Shown here piece after piece: positions 45,485 through 53,522 of a stretch of DNA of 64,000 nt (positions within the stretch are counted from its first letter, which is position 1; every line of letters begins with the position of its first letter). A program made the translations under genes and the position numbers. The notes below the pieces were generated by a model, which saw only the letters and a program-made list of their open reading frames with translations, was not told the DNA's origin and searched no databases. Origin of the DNA: Streptomyces blattellae (GTDB lineage Bacteria; Actinomycetota; Actinomycetes; Streptomycetales; Streptomycetaceae); assembly GCF_009709555.1 (NCBI RefSeq), contig NZ_WJBG01000248.1, forward strand, positions 1 through 64,000, written 5' to 3'.

Positions 45485-45599
45485 CGTCGTCAGTCTCCAG
45501 AGGGTTTACGCAGGTCGTCAGGGTGTGGCCCGTACCCGGGCTCCGTGAGGGTACCCGGTGGCGTCGGGAGACCCGCGAGGGCGGTGGTCGCCGGCGGGT

Positions 45600-46223
45600 T
45601 CAGTTCCAGTCCGCGAACGCGGTGAATCCGCCGTCGCCGACGCCCGCGAGGTCCTCCGGCAGCAGGCTCCACACGATCACATCGGTGCGTACGTCGGCCC
45701 AGTCGCCGGTCTCGGTTCTGCTGCGGGCTATCCATGCGTTGCGCAGGACGCCCTCGCTGATGCACCCGATCTTCTGGGCGACCTGCTGGGAGGCGGTGTT
45801 GCCGGCGGCGGTGCGCAGTTCCAGCCGCTCGAACTTCTGGTCGTGGAACAGCCACTGGGCGGTGGCGAGGGCCGCCTCGGAGGCATAGCCCTCGCCGCGG
45901 GCCCAGGGGGCGATGACATACGCGATCTCGCTGGCGCGCACCCGCCAGTCGGTGTTCTGCAGGTGCACGATGCCGACGAGACGCTGGGTGAGGAACTCGG
46001 TGACCGCGAAGACGATCCCGCGGCCGTCGGCCCGCTCGGCGGGGGCCTGTTCGGTGACCCAGGTGCGTGCGTGGGCCTGGGTGTAGGGGTGCGGGACCGA
46101 GGTCCAGGCGGTGACCATCTCGTCGTTCATCATCTCGGCCAGGGAGTCGATGTCCAGCGCCTCGAAGGGGCGCAGCACCAACCGCTCCGTGCTGATGGAG
46201 ATGTCGGGGAAGGTGCTCGTCAT
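45600..46223 (-). CDS. GNAT acetyltransferase, RimJ/RimL type
   Basis: Protein of 207 residues. It starts with the RimJ/L-like ISTERLVLRPFEALD and contains the acetyl-CoA loop APWARGEGYASEAA and the helix VAQKIGCISEGVLRNAW. This group acetylates protein N-termini or small amines; the substrate here is unknown. The ATG at 46223 follows GGAG. It lies upstream of cobL by 115 bp. Confidence 0.9.
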   Translation of the reverse strand: MTSTFPDISISTERLVLRPFEALDIDSLAEMMNDEMVTAWTSVPHPYTQAHARTWVTEQAPAERADGRGIVFAVTEFLTQRLVGIVHLQNTDWRVRASEIAYVIAPWARGEGYASEAALATAQWLFHDQKFERLELRTAAGNTASQQVAQKIGCISEGVLRNAWIARSRTETGDWADVRTDVIVWSLLPEDLAGVGDGGFTAFADWN

Positions 46224-46391
46224 GCGCCGCTCCGTAACCTTCGGGAACCTGCAGGGCCTGCTGAACTGCCCAGCATGCAGCATGAAAGCACCGAACCGCA
46301 CCACGGGGCCCACACCAACCGGAGGATCGAGCGGGTGGTCTGCGGGTCGAGCGCGAGCGCTCCCCAGTGCCTGAAATCAGAGCCACCGTCC

Positions 46392-47057
46392 TTACCGGGC
46401 ACCGCCGTCCACACGGCGGACGGAGATCTCCACTCCTCCGGCGGTGACCAGCGCGGACAGGGCTGAGAGGTCGGTGACCACCAGGTCGGCGTCCAGTTCG
46501 TGGGCCTGGTGGGTCGTGGTCAGGGCCACGGTGGTCATCCCGGCGGCGCGGCCCGCCTGGAGGCCGGCCGGGGCGTCCTCGAAGACGACGCAGTGGGCCG
46601 GGTCGACTCCCAGCTCGCGGGCGGCGAGGAGGTAGGGCTCGGGGTCGGGTTTGCCGCGTGTGATGTCGTCGGCGGAGATGAGCGTCTTGGGCAGGATGCC
46701 GACGGCGTCGAGCCTGGCCTCGGCGAGCCGCCGGGTGGCCGAGGTGACGACGGCCCAGCGATCGGCCGGCAGGGAGTCGAGGAACGACTTCGTACCGGGC
46801 AGCAGGTGCGCGCCCCCGCCGGGCACGTCCTCCACCTCCAGTTCCTCGATCCGCGCGACGGCCTCCGGCACGACGTCGGCAGGCAGCAGCTCCGCGACTA
46901 TCTCGACGGCCGGGCGTCCGTGCAGCTCGACCCCGCCGAACTCCTCCGTGATGCCGTACTCCTCGGCCCATCGCGCCCAGCAGCGGTCCACGGAGTCGAG
47001 GGAGGAGAGGAGGGTGCCGTCGTTGTCGAACAGCAGGGCTTGTGCGCGGATCTTCAT
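46392..47057 (-). CDS. HAD-superfamily sugar-phosphatase-like hydrolase
   Basis: HAD-IA phosphatase of 221 residues. The nucleophile motif is FDNDGTLL (residues 10-17), the lysine motif is RGKPDPEPYLLAA, and the acidic motif is VFEDAPAGLQAG. The helical cap (about 18-90) suits phosphosugars such as those of the YfbT group. The ATG at 47057 is used. The 168 bp to the GNAT gene holds nothing I recognise. Confidence 0.9.
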   Translation of the reverse strand: MKIRAQALLFDNDGTLLSSLDSVDRCWARWAEEYGITEEFGGVELHGRPAVEIVAELLPADVVPEAVARIEELEVEDVPGGGAHLLPGTKSFLDSLPADRWAVVTSATRRLAEARLDAVGILPKTLISADDITRGKPDPEPYLLAARELGVDPAHCVVFEDAPAGLQAGRAAGMTTVALTTTHQAHELDADLVVTDLSALSALVTAGGVEISVRRVDGGAR

Positions 47058-47126
47058 GCCCTCGACCCTACGGGGCGCTCCGGGGGCGGCGGCACCAGGC
47101 CTTTTGGGCCGTATTAGGCTCACCGC

Positions 47127-47486
47127 ATGTTTGATGCCCTGACGCTGACGACCGGTGTCGCCGCGTTGCTGCTGGCCGCGTGGTGCGGGTGGGCGGCGTA
47201 CCGAGATCAGCCGACCAAGGACTGGCACTTCATCGGGATGGCCGTGGTGTCCGTGCTGGCCCTCGTCCAGCTGGTGATCGGGATCGTGCAGTTGGCGCGG
47301 GGCGAGGAGCCGGAGCAGGGGACGACGATCTTCGTCGCGTACCTGATCGGGACGCTCGCGTGCATTCCGGCGGCGGGGTTCATGTCGCTGGCGGAGCGGA
47401 CGCGCTGGGGCTCCGTGACGGTGGCGGCCGGTGGCGTGGTGCTGGCAGTTCTTGAGGTGCGGCTCTATGACATCTGGGGAGGCTGA
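47127..47486 (+). CDS. Small membrane protein, four helices
   Basis: Protein of 119 residues, almost entirely membrane: helices near 5-25, 35-58, 67-88 and 93-113, with a short loop GEEPEQGT. I do not recognise a family. The next gene starts one base after its stop and encodes another membrane protein, so the two are likely one unit, perhaps subunits of the same complex. Confidence 0.8.
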   Translation: MFDALTLTTGVAALLLAAWCGWAAYRDQPTKDWHFIGMAVVSVLALVQLVIGIVQLARGEEPEQGTTIFVAYLIGTLACIPAAGFMSLAERTRWGSVTVAAGGVVLAVLEVRLYDIWGG

Positions 47487-47487
47487 G

Positions 47488-47910
47488 GTGGCGGCAGCCG
47501 TGGAGGAGAAGCGGACCCGGCTGATCAGCGGACCCGGGATGCTGCTGGTCTGGCTGTACGGCGTGATGGTCGTCGGTGCCGTGTCGCGCTCGGTCGTCCA
47601 GATCTCCACGGAGTTCGACCACGCGCCGCTCGCCTACTCGCTGTCCGCGGTGGCGGGTCTCGTGTACGGCTTCATCACGTACTCGCTGGTGCGGGGTGGG
47701 GAAACGGCCCGCAAGGTGGCGCTGGGATGCTGCGCCGCGGAGTTGCTGGGTGTGCTGACGGTCGGCACGTGGACCTTGGTCGAGCCGTCAGCGTTTCCCG
47801 ATGCGACCGTGTGGTCGGACTACGGCATGGGGTACCTCTTCATCCCCGTGCTGTTGCCCATGACCGCCATGTACTGGCTGCGGAAGTCGCCGAGCGAGCG
47901 GCCCGGCTGA
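47488..47910 (+). CDS. Membrane protein paired with the preceding gene
   Basis: Protein of 140 residues with about four helices (20-40, 52-70, 78-98, 112-130) after a short charged N-terminus VAAAVEEKRTRL. The GTG at 47488 lies 5 nt after GGGGAGG, which is itself within the end of the upstream gene; this supports translational coupling. An ATG at 47467, overlapping the previous gene, is also open. Function unknown. Confidence 0.78.
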   Translation: MAAAVEEKRTRLISGPGMLLVWLYGVMVVGAVSRSVVQISTEFDHAPLAYSLSAVAGLVYGFITYSLVRGGETARKVALGCCAAELLGVLTVGTWTLVEPSAFPDATVWSDYGMGYLFIPVLLPMTAMYWLRKSPSERPG

Positions 47911-47929
47911 GCGCGCCCTGGGCCGGACC

Positions 47930-48427
47930 TCAGGCCGTCGCCGCGTATGTGCCGGCCGGCTTCTCCAGGACGATCATCGGTACCCCGTCCTCGCCCTTCG
48001 ACGTGCCCACCGTCTGGTAGCCCACCTTGCGGTACAAACGCAGGTTGCCCTCGCTGCGGTGGCCGGTGTGGAGGCGGAAGCGCTTGGCGCCGTGCTGCTC
48101 GGCGAGGGCGGATTCGGCGGCGCGCAGGAGCCTCGCGCCGATGCCGTGGCCCTGGAGGCGGGGGTGGACGCAGAGCTTGCCGATGGCGGCGGCGCCGTCG
48201 TCGGTGAGCGCGCCGCGGACCGAGCCGACCACCTCGTCGCCGAGGCGGGCGACGAAGACGCAGTCCTTGGCGACCTCCTCGCGCACCGAGTCCAGCGTCT
48301 GGACGAGCGGGTCGATGCGGTAGTTGCCGTACAGCGCCGCCTCGCTCTGGAAGCAGAGGTACTGCAGCCGGAAGATCTGCTCGGTATCCTGCTCGGCCGC
48401 CACGGAGATGGTCACGCTCATGCCCAT
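47930..48427 (-). CDS. GNAT acetyltransferase
   Basis: Single-domain GNAT of 165 residues. The acetyl-CoA loop is HPRLQGHGIGARLL and the last conserved part is NLRLYRKVGYQTVG. The ATG at 48427 sits 9 nt after GGGAGG; a second ATG two codons later is possible. Substrate unknown. Convergent with the membrane-protein pair. Confidence 0.9.
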   Translation of the reverse strand: MGMSVTISVAAEQDTEQIFRLQYLCFQSEAALYGNYRIDPLVQTLDSVREEVAKDCVFVARLGDEVVGSVRGALTDDGAAAIGKLCVHPRLQGHGIGARLLRAAESALAEQHGAKRFRLHTGHRSEGNLRLYRKVGYQTVGTSKGEDGVPMIVLEKPAGTYAATA

Positions 48428-48471
48428 GTGTGCACGCCTCCCGCTCACCTGTCGCCTGTTGTTCCTCGTTC

Positions 48472-48978
48472 CTATCCCCGTGCTTCGCGGGCCGCAACCT
48501 CCGGCGTGAGCAATCGACGCAGACATCCCAGACATCTGGAGCGTTCCGGGCCAAGACTGCCCTGTGAGATACCCAACTCCCCCGCGATTTCCCGGTATGT
48601 GAGGTCATTCGGGGAGAGGAGGGCTTCGAGAAGGCGGGGGCAGCGGCCGGGGAGGCGGCGCACCGCGTCGCGCAGGGCGCGGTGCCGGGCGGCGGTGAGC
48701 GCGAGGTGTTCCGGGCCGTGGTCGCCGATGTCGGCGGGTTCGGTGTCGTACGGCCGTTCGTGTCGGGTCGTACGGCGGGTGCGGCGGACCTCGGAGCGGA
48801 CGGCCTGGCGGAGCCAGCGCTGGGGATCGCTCGGCGGGCCCTCCGCGTCCAGGCGCTCCAGCAGACGGAGCCAGACCGCCTGCTCCAGGTCGCCGGGCTC
48901 GGTTCCGGAGGCATGTGCCTCGGCCGAGGCCTCGGCGATGAGCAGCGGCCGAAGTGCGGTCACCAGGTCGTACGTCAT
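48472..48978 (-). CDS. Sigma-70-like factor (region 2 remnant plus region 4)
   Basis: Protein of 168 residues. The C-terminal half contains a clear region-4 helix-turn-helix, LTYREIAGELGISQGSLG. The N-terminal half (EPGDLEQAVWLRLLERL) resembles region 2 of ECF sigma factors. The C-terminal end has a CLGCLRRLL pair of cysteines. No anti-sigma gene lies next to it. The start is ATG 48978 or GTG 48987; neither has a strong ribosome-binding site. Confidence 0.82.
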   Translation of the reverse strand: MTYDLVTALRPLLIAEASAEAHASGTEPGDLEQAVWLRLLERLDAEGPPSDPQRWLRQAVRSEVRRTRRTTRHERPYDTEPADIGDHGPEHLALTAARHRALRDAVRRLPGRCPRLLEALLSPNDLTYREIAGELGISQGSLGPERSRCLGCLRRLLTPEVAAREARG

Positions 48979-49053
48979 ATGCGACACGACGCGGCCGCCC
49001 GAGCGGCAGGTTGCCCGGGCGGCCGGATGTCACTTCGATCGGGGCCGGAAGGC

Positions 49054-50217
49054 TCAGCCGTTGACGAAGTCCTCGCGGGCCAGCAGACCGGTGTCCGGCT
49101 GGTCGGTGAAGACGCCGTCGATACCGGTGGCGAAGTAGGCCTGGTAGGCGCCGAAGACGTCACCGTACGCGTCGGCGCCGGTGCCCTTGCGGAAGTTCGC
49201 CGGCAGGAAGGGGTTCTCGTTGCGCAGCGTCCACGGGTGCAGGATCAGGCCCGCCGCGTGGGCGTCCTCGACCAGCGTGGTCGGCCGGGTGAGGTTGCCG
49301 CTCGCGTCCCTCGGAATGATCAGGTCGAGGGTGGGGCCGATGCCGTTCGCGTAGGAGGCGATCCACTTCAGGCCCTCGGGCTTGACGAGGTCGGCGACCG
49401 TGCGCGGGTCACCGGCCTCGACGAAGTCCCAGGGACGGGTGGTGGGGCCGGACAGCAGCACGGCGAGGGGGTTGCCGACGAGCTTGTTCAGGCGCTGGAT
49501 GCTGCTCGGCTCGAAGGACTGCAGGATGACCGGCGAGTTCTTCCGGTCCTTGCCGTACGTGCGCAGCATGTCGGCGACCCGCTCCTCCAGGCCGAGGCCC
49601 AGCTTGCGGAAGTAGGTGGGATGCTTGGTCTCGGGGTAGATCCAGACCTGCTTGCCGCGCTTGCGGGTCTGCTCGTCCTGCCACTGGAGCACCTCTTCGA
49701 AGGTGGGGATCTCCCAGCGGCCGTCGTAGAGCTTGTTGTGCGGACGGTTGTCCGGGATGCGCTCGATCGCGCGCAGCGTCTTCAGCTCGGCGAGTGTGAA
49801 GTCCTCGGTGAACCAGCCGGTTACGGAGACGCCGTCCAGGACCTTGGTGGTCTTGCGGCCCGCGAACTCGGGGTGGTCGGCGACGTCGGTGGTGCCGCCT
49901 ATCTCCGGCTCGTGGCGGCAGACGATGTGCCCGTCCCTGGTGGGCACCAGGTCGCCGGCCTCGACGACGTGGGCGCCCATGTCGAGGGCCAGTTCGTACG
50001 AGCCGAAGGTGTGCTCCGGCCGGTAGCCGCTGGCGCCCCGGTGGCCGATGATCGTCGGTACCGGCAGGCTCTTCACTCCGCCGCCCCCGTGCCGTGTGCC
50101 GGCTCTCGCCGTGCCGGGCAGCCCGAGCACCGCTCCGCCCGTGCCCAGCACCGCCGCGCCGAGCACCGCCCGTCGTCCGGTCCCGCGCGCCTGCTCGTTC
50201 GACTCCTGCGCCCCCAT
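49054..50217 (-). CDS. glpQ: Secreted glycerophosphodiester phosphodiesterase
   Basis: Exported enzyme of 387 residues. The signal has a twin arginine, GTGRRAVLGAAVLGTGGAVLG. The catalytic start is IGHRGASGYRPEHTF, with the metal-binding GDLVPTRDGHIVCRHE following; the TIM-barrel continues to the C-terminus. It splits glycerophosphodiesters, including teichoic acid fragments, to glycerol 3-phosphate and an alcohol. The Streptomyces glpQ1 gene is, from memory, under phosphate (PhoP) control, and a PHO-box-like repeat lies upstream at 50476-50515. The ATG at 50217 is used. Confidence 0.92.
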   Translation of the reverse strand: MGAQESNEQARGTGRRAVLGAAVLGTGGAVLGLPGTARAGTRHGGGGVKSLPVPTIIGHRGASGYRPEHTFGSYELALDMGAHVVEAGDLVPTRDGHIVCRHEPEIGGTTDVADHPEFAGRKTTKVLDGVSVTGWFTEDFTLAELKTLRAIERIPDNRPHNKLYDGRWEIPTFEEVLQWQDEQTRKRGKQVWIYPETKHPTYFRKLGLGLEERVADMLRTYGKDRKNSPVILQSFEPSSIQRLNKLVGNPLAVLLSGPTTRPWDFVEAGDPRTVADLVKPEGLKWIASYANGIGPTLDLIIPRDASGNLTRPTTLVEDAHAAGLILHPWTLRNENPFLPANFRKGTGADAYGDVFGAYQAYFATGIDGVFTDQPDTGLLAREDFVNG

Positions 50218-50475
50218 GAGCGCCCTCCCTCGATCGGCCCGTTGATGCGGGCCGATCGTAGGGGCGTGCGCATGACGAGCAGGAGACCGGCGTCGGAACA
50301 CGGGGGTGACGCCTGACGTCGTATGGGGTCAGGCTTCTGATGGTTCGTCGGCATCGAGTGCATGGCTCCGGGTAGGCGACCGGTTGACACGGTTGAGGAC
50401 CGGTCGCCCCATCGTGCGCGACTTCCGTCACATCGTTCCGGGTGGATTACCGGCGCGCATCGGGACGCCACCGCA

Positions 50476-50515
50476 GGTAAACCTGGGTCAACAGTGCGTA
50501 ATACCTCGGTGAACC
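50476..50515 (-). promoter_or_regulatory. PHO-box-like direct repeats
   Basis: On the minus strand, GTTCACC (50515-50509), GTTGACC (50492-50486) and GTTTACC (50482-50476), spaced 23 and 10 bp. PhoP of Streptomyces binds 11-bp direct repeats of the GTTCACC type. Placed 260 bp before glpQ, far for a promoter-proximal site, so uncertain. The remaining spacer 50218-50606 holds no gene. Confidence 0.4.
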
Positions 50516-50606
50516 CGCGAATCCCGATGTGCACTACCCCCCGAGCCGCGAGTATCGTCCTCACCTGCACAGACTTATACCGAACCCGTTGACACCGGAG
50601 GGCCCG

Positions 50607-51278
50607 TTGTCCCGCTTCGCGCTCATCAAGGCAGTGCTCGGCCCGATCATGCGCCTGATGTTCCGCCCCCGGGTGGAGGGTGCGGAGCACATCCCCGGCG
50701 ACGGTCCGGTCATCCTGGCCGGCAACCACCTCACGTTCATCGACTCGATCGTGCTGCCGCTGGTCTGCGACCGTCAGGTCTTCTTCATCGGCAAGGACGA
50801 GTACGTCACCGGCAAGGGCTTCAAGGGCCGCCTGATGGCCTGGTTCTTCACCGGCGTCGGCATGATCCCCGTGGACCGGGACGGTGCGAGCGGGGGTGTG
50901 GCCGCGCTGATGACGGGGCGCCGGATCCTGGAGGAAGAAAAGGTCTTCGGCATCTACCCGGAGGGCACGCGCTCGCCCGACGGTCGGCTGTACCGGGGTC
51001 GGACGGGGATCGCGCGGCTGACGCTGATGACGGGGGCGCCGGTCGTGCCGTTCGCGATGATCGGCACGGACAAGTTGCAGCCGGGGGGTGCGGGGATTCC
51101 GCGGCCCGGCCGCGTGACCGTTCGTTTCGGTGCGGCGATGGAGTTCTCGCGGTACGAGGGGATGGACCGCGACCGGTATGTGCTGCGGGCCGTGACCGAC
51201 TCCGTGATGGCAGAGGTCATGCGGTTGTCGGGGCAGGAGTACGTGGACGTGTACGCCACGAAGGCGAAGGCCGCGTAG
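50607..51278 (+). CDS. PlsC-type 1-acylglycerol-3-phosphate acyltransferase
   Basis: Protein of 223 residues that, by family, puts the second acyl chain on lysophosphatidate at the membrane. Motifs: NHLTFIDSIV (H-x4-D catalytic pair), the substrate-binding GMIPVDRDG, and YPEGTRSPDG, which binds the glycerol phosphate. The start is TTG 50607, five bases after GGAGG; no ATG or GTG upstream fits as well. Single gene, divergent from glpQ. Confidence 0.92.
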   Translation: MSRFALIKAVLGPIMRLMFRPRVEGAEHIPGDGPVILAGNHLTFIDSIVLPLVCDRQVFFIGKDEYVTGKGFKGRLMAWFFTGVGMIPVDRDGASGGVAALMTGRRILEEEKVFGIYPEGTRSPDGRLYRGRTGIARLTLMTGAPVVPFAMIGTDKLQPGGAGIPRPGRVTVRFGAAMEFSRYEGMDRDRYVLRAVTDSVMAEVMRLSGQEYVDVYATKAKAA

Positions 51279-51317
51279 CCGTCCGCGGGCCTGTGGGCGC
51301 GACCAGCCCCGCGCACC

Positions 51318-52841
51318 TCAAGGCCTGCTGTCCAGCCGTTGGGTTCGCAGCATGAACCACGCCGCCGCTGCCGCCGCCAGCAGGACTGCCGCGCCTGCTC
51401 CTGCCGCCAGGGCGAGTCCGTCCACGAAGGCGCTCCGCGCCGCGTCCAGCATCGCCCCCGACGTCTGCGCCGGCATCCCCGCCGCCGCCTCCACCGCACC
51501 GCCCAGCGACTCGTGTGCCGCGCCCGGAGTTTCCGCCGGACCCGCGAAGCCGCGGTAGACGCCCGTCACGATCGAGCCGAGGAGTGCGATGCCGAGGGCC
51601 GCACCCAGTTCGTACGCCGTCTCGGACACCGCCGATGCCGCGCCCGCCTCCTCCTTCGGCACGCTGGAGAGGATGACGTCCGCGGTGACGGTGAAGGAGA
51701 AGCCCGCGCCGATGCCCACGACGAGCAGGGCGGCGCCGAGCAGGGGGTAGCCGGTGGACTGGTCGATGACCGTCAGGGCGGCCAGGGCGAGGCCGACCGC
51801 CGCGAGGCCGCCGGAGACGACGGCGCGTACGGAGAAGCGCCGGGCCGCGCGACCGGCGATCAGGCCGGCCGCCACCGCGCCGATGGCGGCGGGCAGTTCG
51901 GCCAGCCCCGCCTCCAACGGGCCTCGGCCCTGGACGAGTTGCAGATACTGCGAGAGGAAGAACACCAGGCCGGACAGGCCGAAGACGGTCAGCAGGTCGG
52001 CCAGGACGGCCCCGCCGAAGCCCCGGTTACCGAACAGCCTCATGTCCAACAGGGGCTTGGGCAGGACGAGTTGGCGTCTCACAAAGCCGTACAGCGACGC
52101 CGGGCCCAGCACGCCCGCGGCGGCTGTCTGCCAGGTGAAGCCATGGCTCGCGGCCTCCTTCACGGCGTAGACGGTCGCGACCATGCCGACGAGTGACAGC
52201 ACGACGCTGGGCAGGTCCCACGGGCCCGGGTTCGGATTGCGTGACTCCGGCAGCGTCCTGATGCCGACGAGGACGAGGACCACCATCAAGGGCAGGTTGA
52301 TCAGGAAGACCGAGCCCCACCAGAAGTGTTCGAGCAGGAAGCCGCCGGTGATCGGCCCGACGGCCGTACCGGCGGAGGCGGTCGCGCCCCAGATGCCGAC
52401 CGCGAGGCTGCGTTCGCGCGGGTCGTGGAAGAGGTTGCGGATCAGGGCGAGCGTGGCCGGCATCAGCGTCGCGCCCGCGACACCGAGCAGCGCCCGGGCC
52501 GCGATCATCAGCTCCGGGGTCGTCGCGTAGGCGTTGAGCACGGATATCGCGCCGAACGCCGTGGCGCCGACGAGCAGGATCCGCTTCCGGCCGATGCGGT
52601 CGCCCAGGCTGCCCATGGAGACGAGCAGACCGGCGATCACGAACGAGTAGACGTCACCGATCCAGAGGAGCTGGGTGCCCGTGGGACTCAGGTCCTCGCT
52701 GATGTAGGGGGTCGCAAGGCCGAGGACGGTCGCGTCGACGGCCACCAGCAGCACGGCGAGCACGAGGACGGCCAGCGCCAGCCAGCGTCCGGGGCGCTTC
52801 ACCGCCTCGGTGGGGCTCGCCGACTGCAGGGTGCTGGTCAT
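51318..52841 (-). CDS. MFS drug exporter (DHA2, 14-helix type)
   Basis: Exporter of 507 residues of the EmrB/QacA group. It shows helix 1 with LLVAVDATVLGLATP, the loop motif GSLGDRIGRKRILL (motif A) and ALLGVAGATLMPATLALI (motif C region, antiporter side). Proton-driven export of hydrophobic drugs is the family role, and the substrate is unknown. Its ATG overlaps the TetR stop (ATGA at 52841-52838), so repressor and pump are made together. Confidence 0.93.
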   Translation of the reverse strand: MTSTLQSASPTEAVKRPGRWLALAVLVLAVLLVAVDATVLGLATPYISEDLSPTGTQLLWIGDVYSFVIAGLLVSMGSLGDRIGRKRILLVGATAFGAISVLNAYATTPELMIAARALLGVAGATLMPATLALIRNLFHDPRERSLAVGIWGATASAGTAVGPITGGFLLEHFWWGSVFLINLPLMVVLVLVGIRTLPESRNPNPGPWDLPSVVLSLVGMVATVYAVKEAASHGFTWQTAAAGVLGPASLYGFVRRQLVLPKPLLDMRLFGNRGFGGAVLADLLTVFGLSGLVFFLSQYLQLVQGRGPLEAGLAELPAAIGAVAAGLIAGRAARRFSVRAVVSGGLAAVGLALAALTVIDQSTGYPLLGAALLVVGIGAGFSFTVTADVILSSVPKEEAGAASAVSETAYELGAALGIALLGSIVTGVYRGFAGPAETPGAAHESLGGAVEAAAGMPAQTSGAMLDAARSAFVDGLALAAGAGAAVLLAAAAAAWFMLRTQRLDSRP

Positions 52842-53389
52842 GGTTCCTCTCTCCGTACCGCGCCGCCGAGCAACAGCTCGACGATCATGAAGTTGAAGTC
52901 CTTGGAGGCCACGCGGCCTTCGGACACCGCCCAGGCGCCGGAGGCCAGCAGGCCGTAGAGCGCCTCGGTGAGCCAGGCCGGCGTGAGGTCGATACGGAAC
53001 TCGCCGGCCGCCTGACCGCGCCGGAACAGGGCCGCGACGCGGTCGTCGATCCGGGTCCAGCCCTCGTTCTGCTGCCCGCCCTCGAACAGCTGGTTCTCGG
53101 TGTAGAGGAAGGCCAGCAGTGCGGCGGCCGGTTCGATCTCGCGGACGAGCCGTCTCACGGCGTCGCTTGCGCTGCCCTCGTCCAGACGGGCCCCGTCCAG
53201 CGCGGCCTCGCACTCCGCGATGCCCAGCGATTCGAGGGCCCGCACGAGCGCGTCACGCCCGGCGAACTGGCGGTGCAGCGTGGCCCGGCTGATCCCGGCG
53301 GCCTTGGCGACCTCGTCCATGGTCGCGGTGGATTTGCGGGTGAGCAGGGCGGCTGCGCTGCGCAGCACATGGTCACGGTCGACAGCCAT
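52838..53389 (-). CDS. TetR-family repressor of the exporter
   Basis: Regulator of about 183 residues. The DNA-binding part is TMDEVAKAAGISRATLHRQFAGRDAL. The ligand domain is variable and ends in DFNFMIVELLLGGAV. It is first gene of the repressor-exporter unit, and an 18-bp palindrome lies 20 bp upstream. I use the ATG at 53389 (MAVDRDHVLR); an ATG at 53407 and a GTG at 53416 are open but the latter would lie inside the palindrome. Confidence 0.9.
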   Translation of the reverse strand: MAVDRDHVLRSAAALLTRKSTATMDEVAKAAGISRATLHRQFAGRDALVRALESLGIAECEAALDGARLDEGSASDAVRRLVREIEPAAALLAFLYTENQLFEGGQQNEGWTRIDDRVAALFRRGQAAGEFRIDLTPAWLTEALYGLLASGAWAVSEGRVASKDFNFMIVELLLGGAVRREEP

Positions 53390-53408
53390 GAGACGACCAT
53401 ACTCCATG

Positions 53409-53426
53409 TGAGACATATTTGTCTCA
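53409..53426. promoter_or_regulatory. TetR-type operator
   Basis: TGAGACATATTTGTCTCA, a perfect 7-bp inverted repeat with a 4-bp centre, directly before the repressor gene. The second half-site-like GTCTCA at 53441-53446 could extend it. Confidence 0.7.
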
Positions 53427-53450
53427 TTCGGTGCGCGTGCGTCTCACGGA

Positions 53451-53518
53451 CCTTGTCCCTCGTGGTTCCTTGTCTTTCGTGGTCCCTTGTCCCTCGTGGT
53501 TCCCTGTCCCTCGCGTGG
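53451..53518. repeat. Four tandem 17-bp repeats
   Basis: CCTTGTCCCTCGTGGTT and three variants, head to tail (53451, 53468, 53485, 53502). They fill the space between the end of the aldo/keto reductase gene and the TetR promoter. Low in purines on this strand, with no dyad symmetry. Confidence 0.85.
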
Positions 53519-53522
53519 CTTC

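Noticed and set aside
45570..45600. Terminator after the GNAT gene at 45600
   Set aside because: Only about 6 paired bases (ACCCGC with GCGGGT) and a long loop; too weak to list.
53451..53518. CRISPR array
   Set aside because: The 17-bp units are directly adjacent with no spacers.
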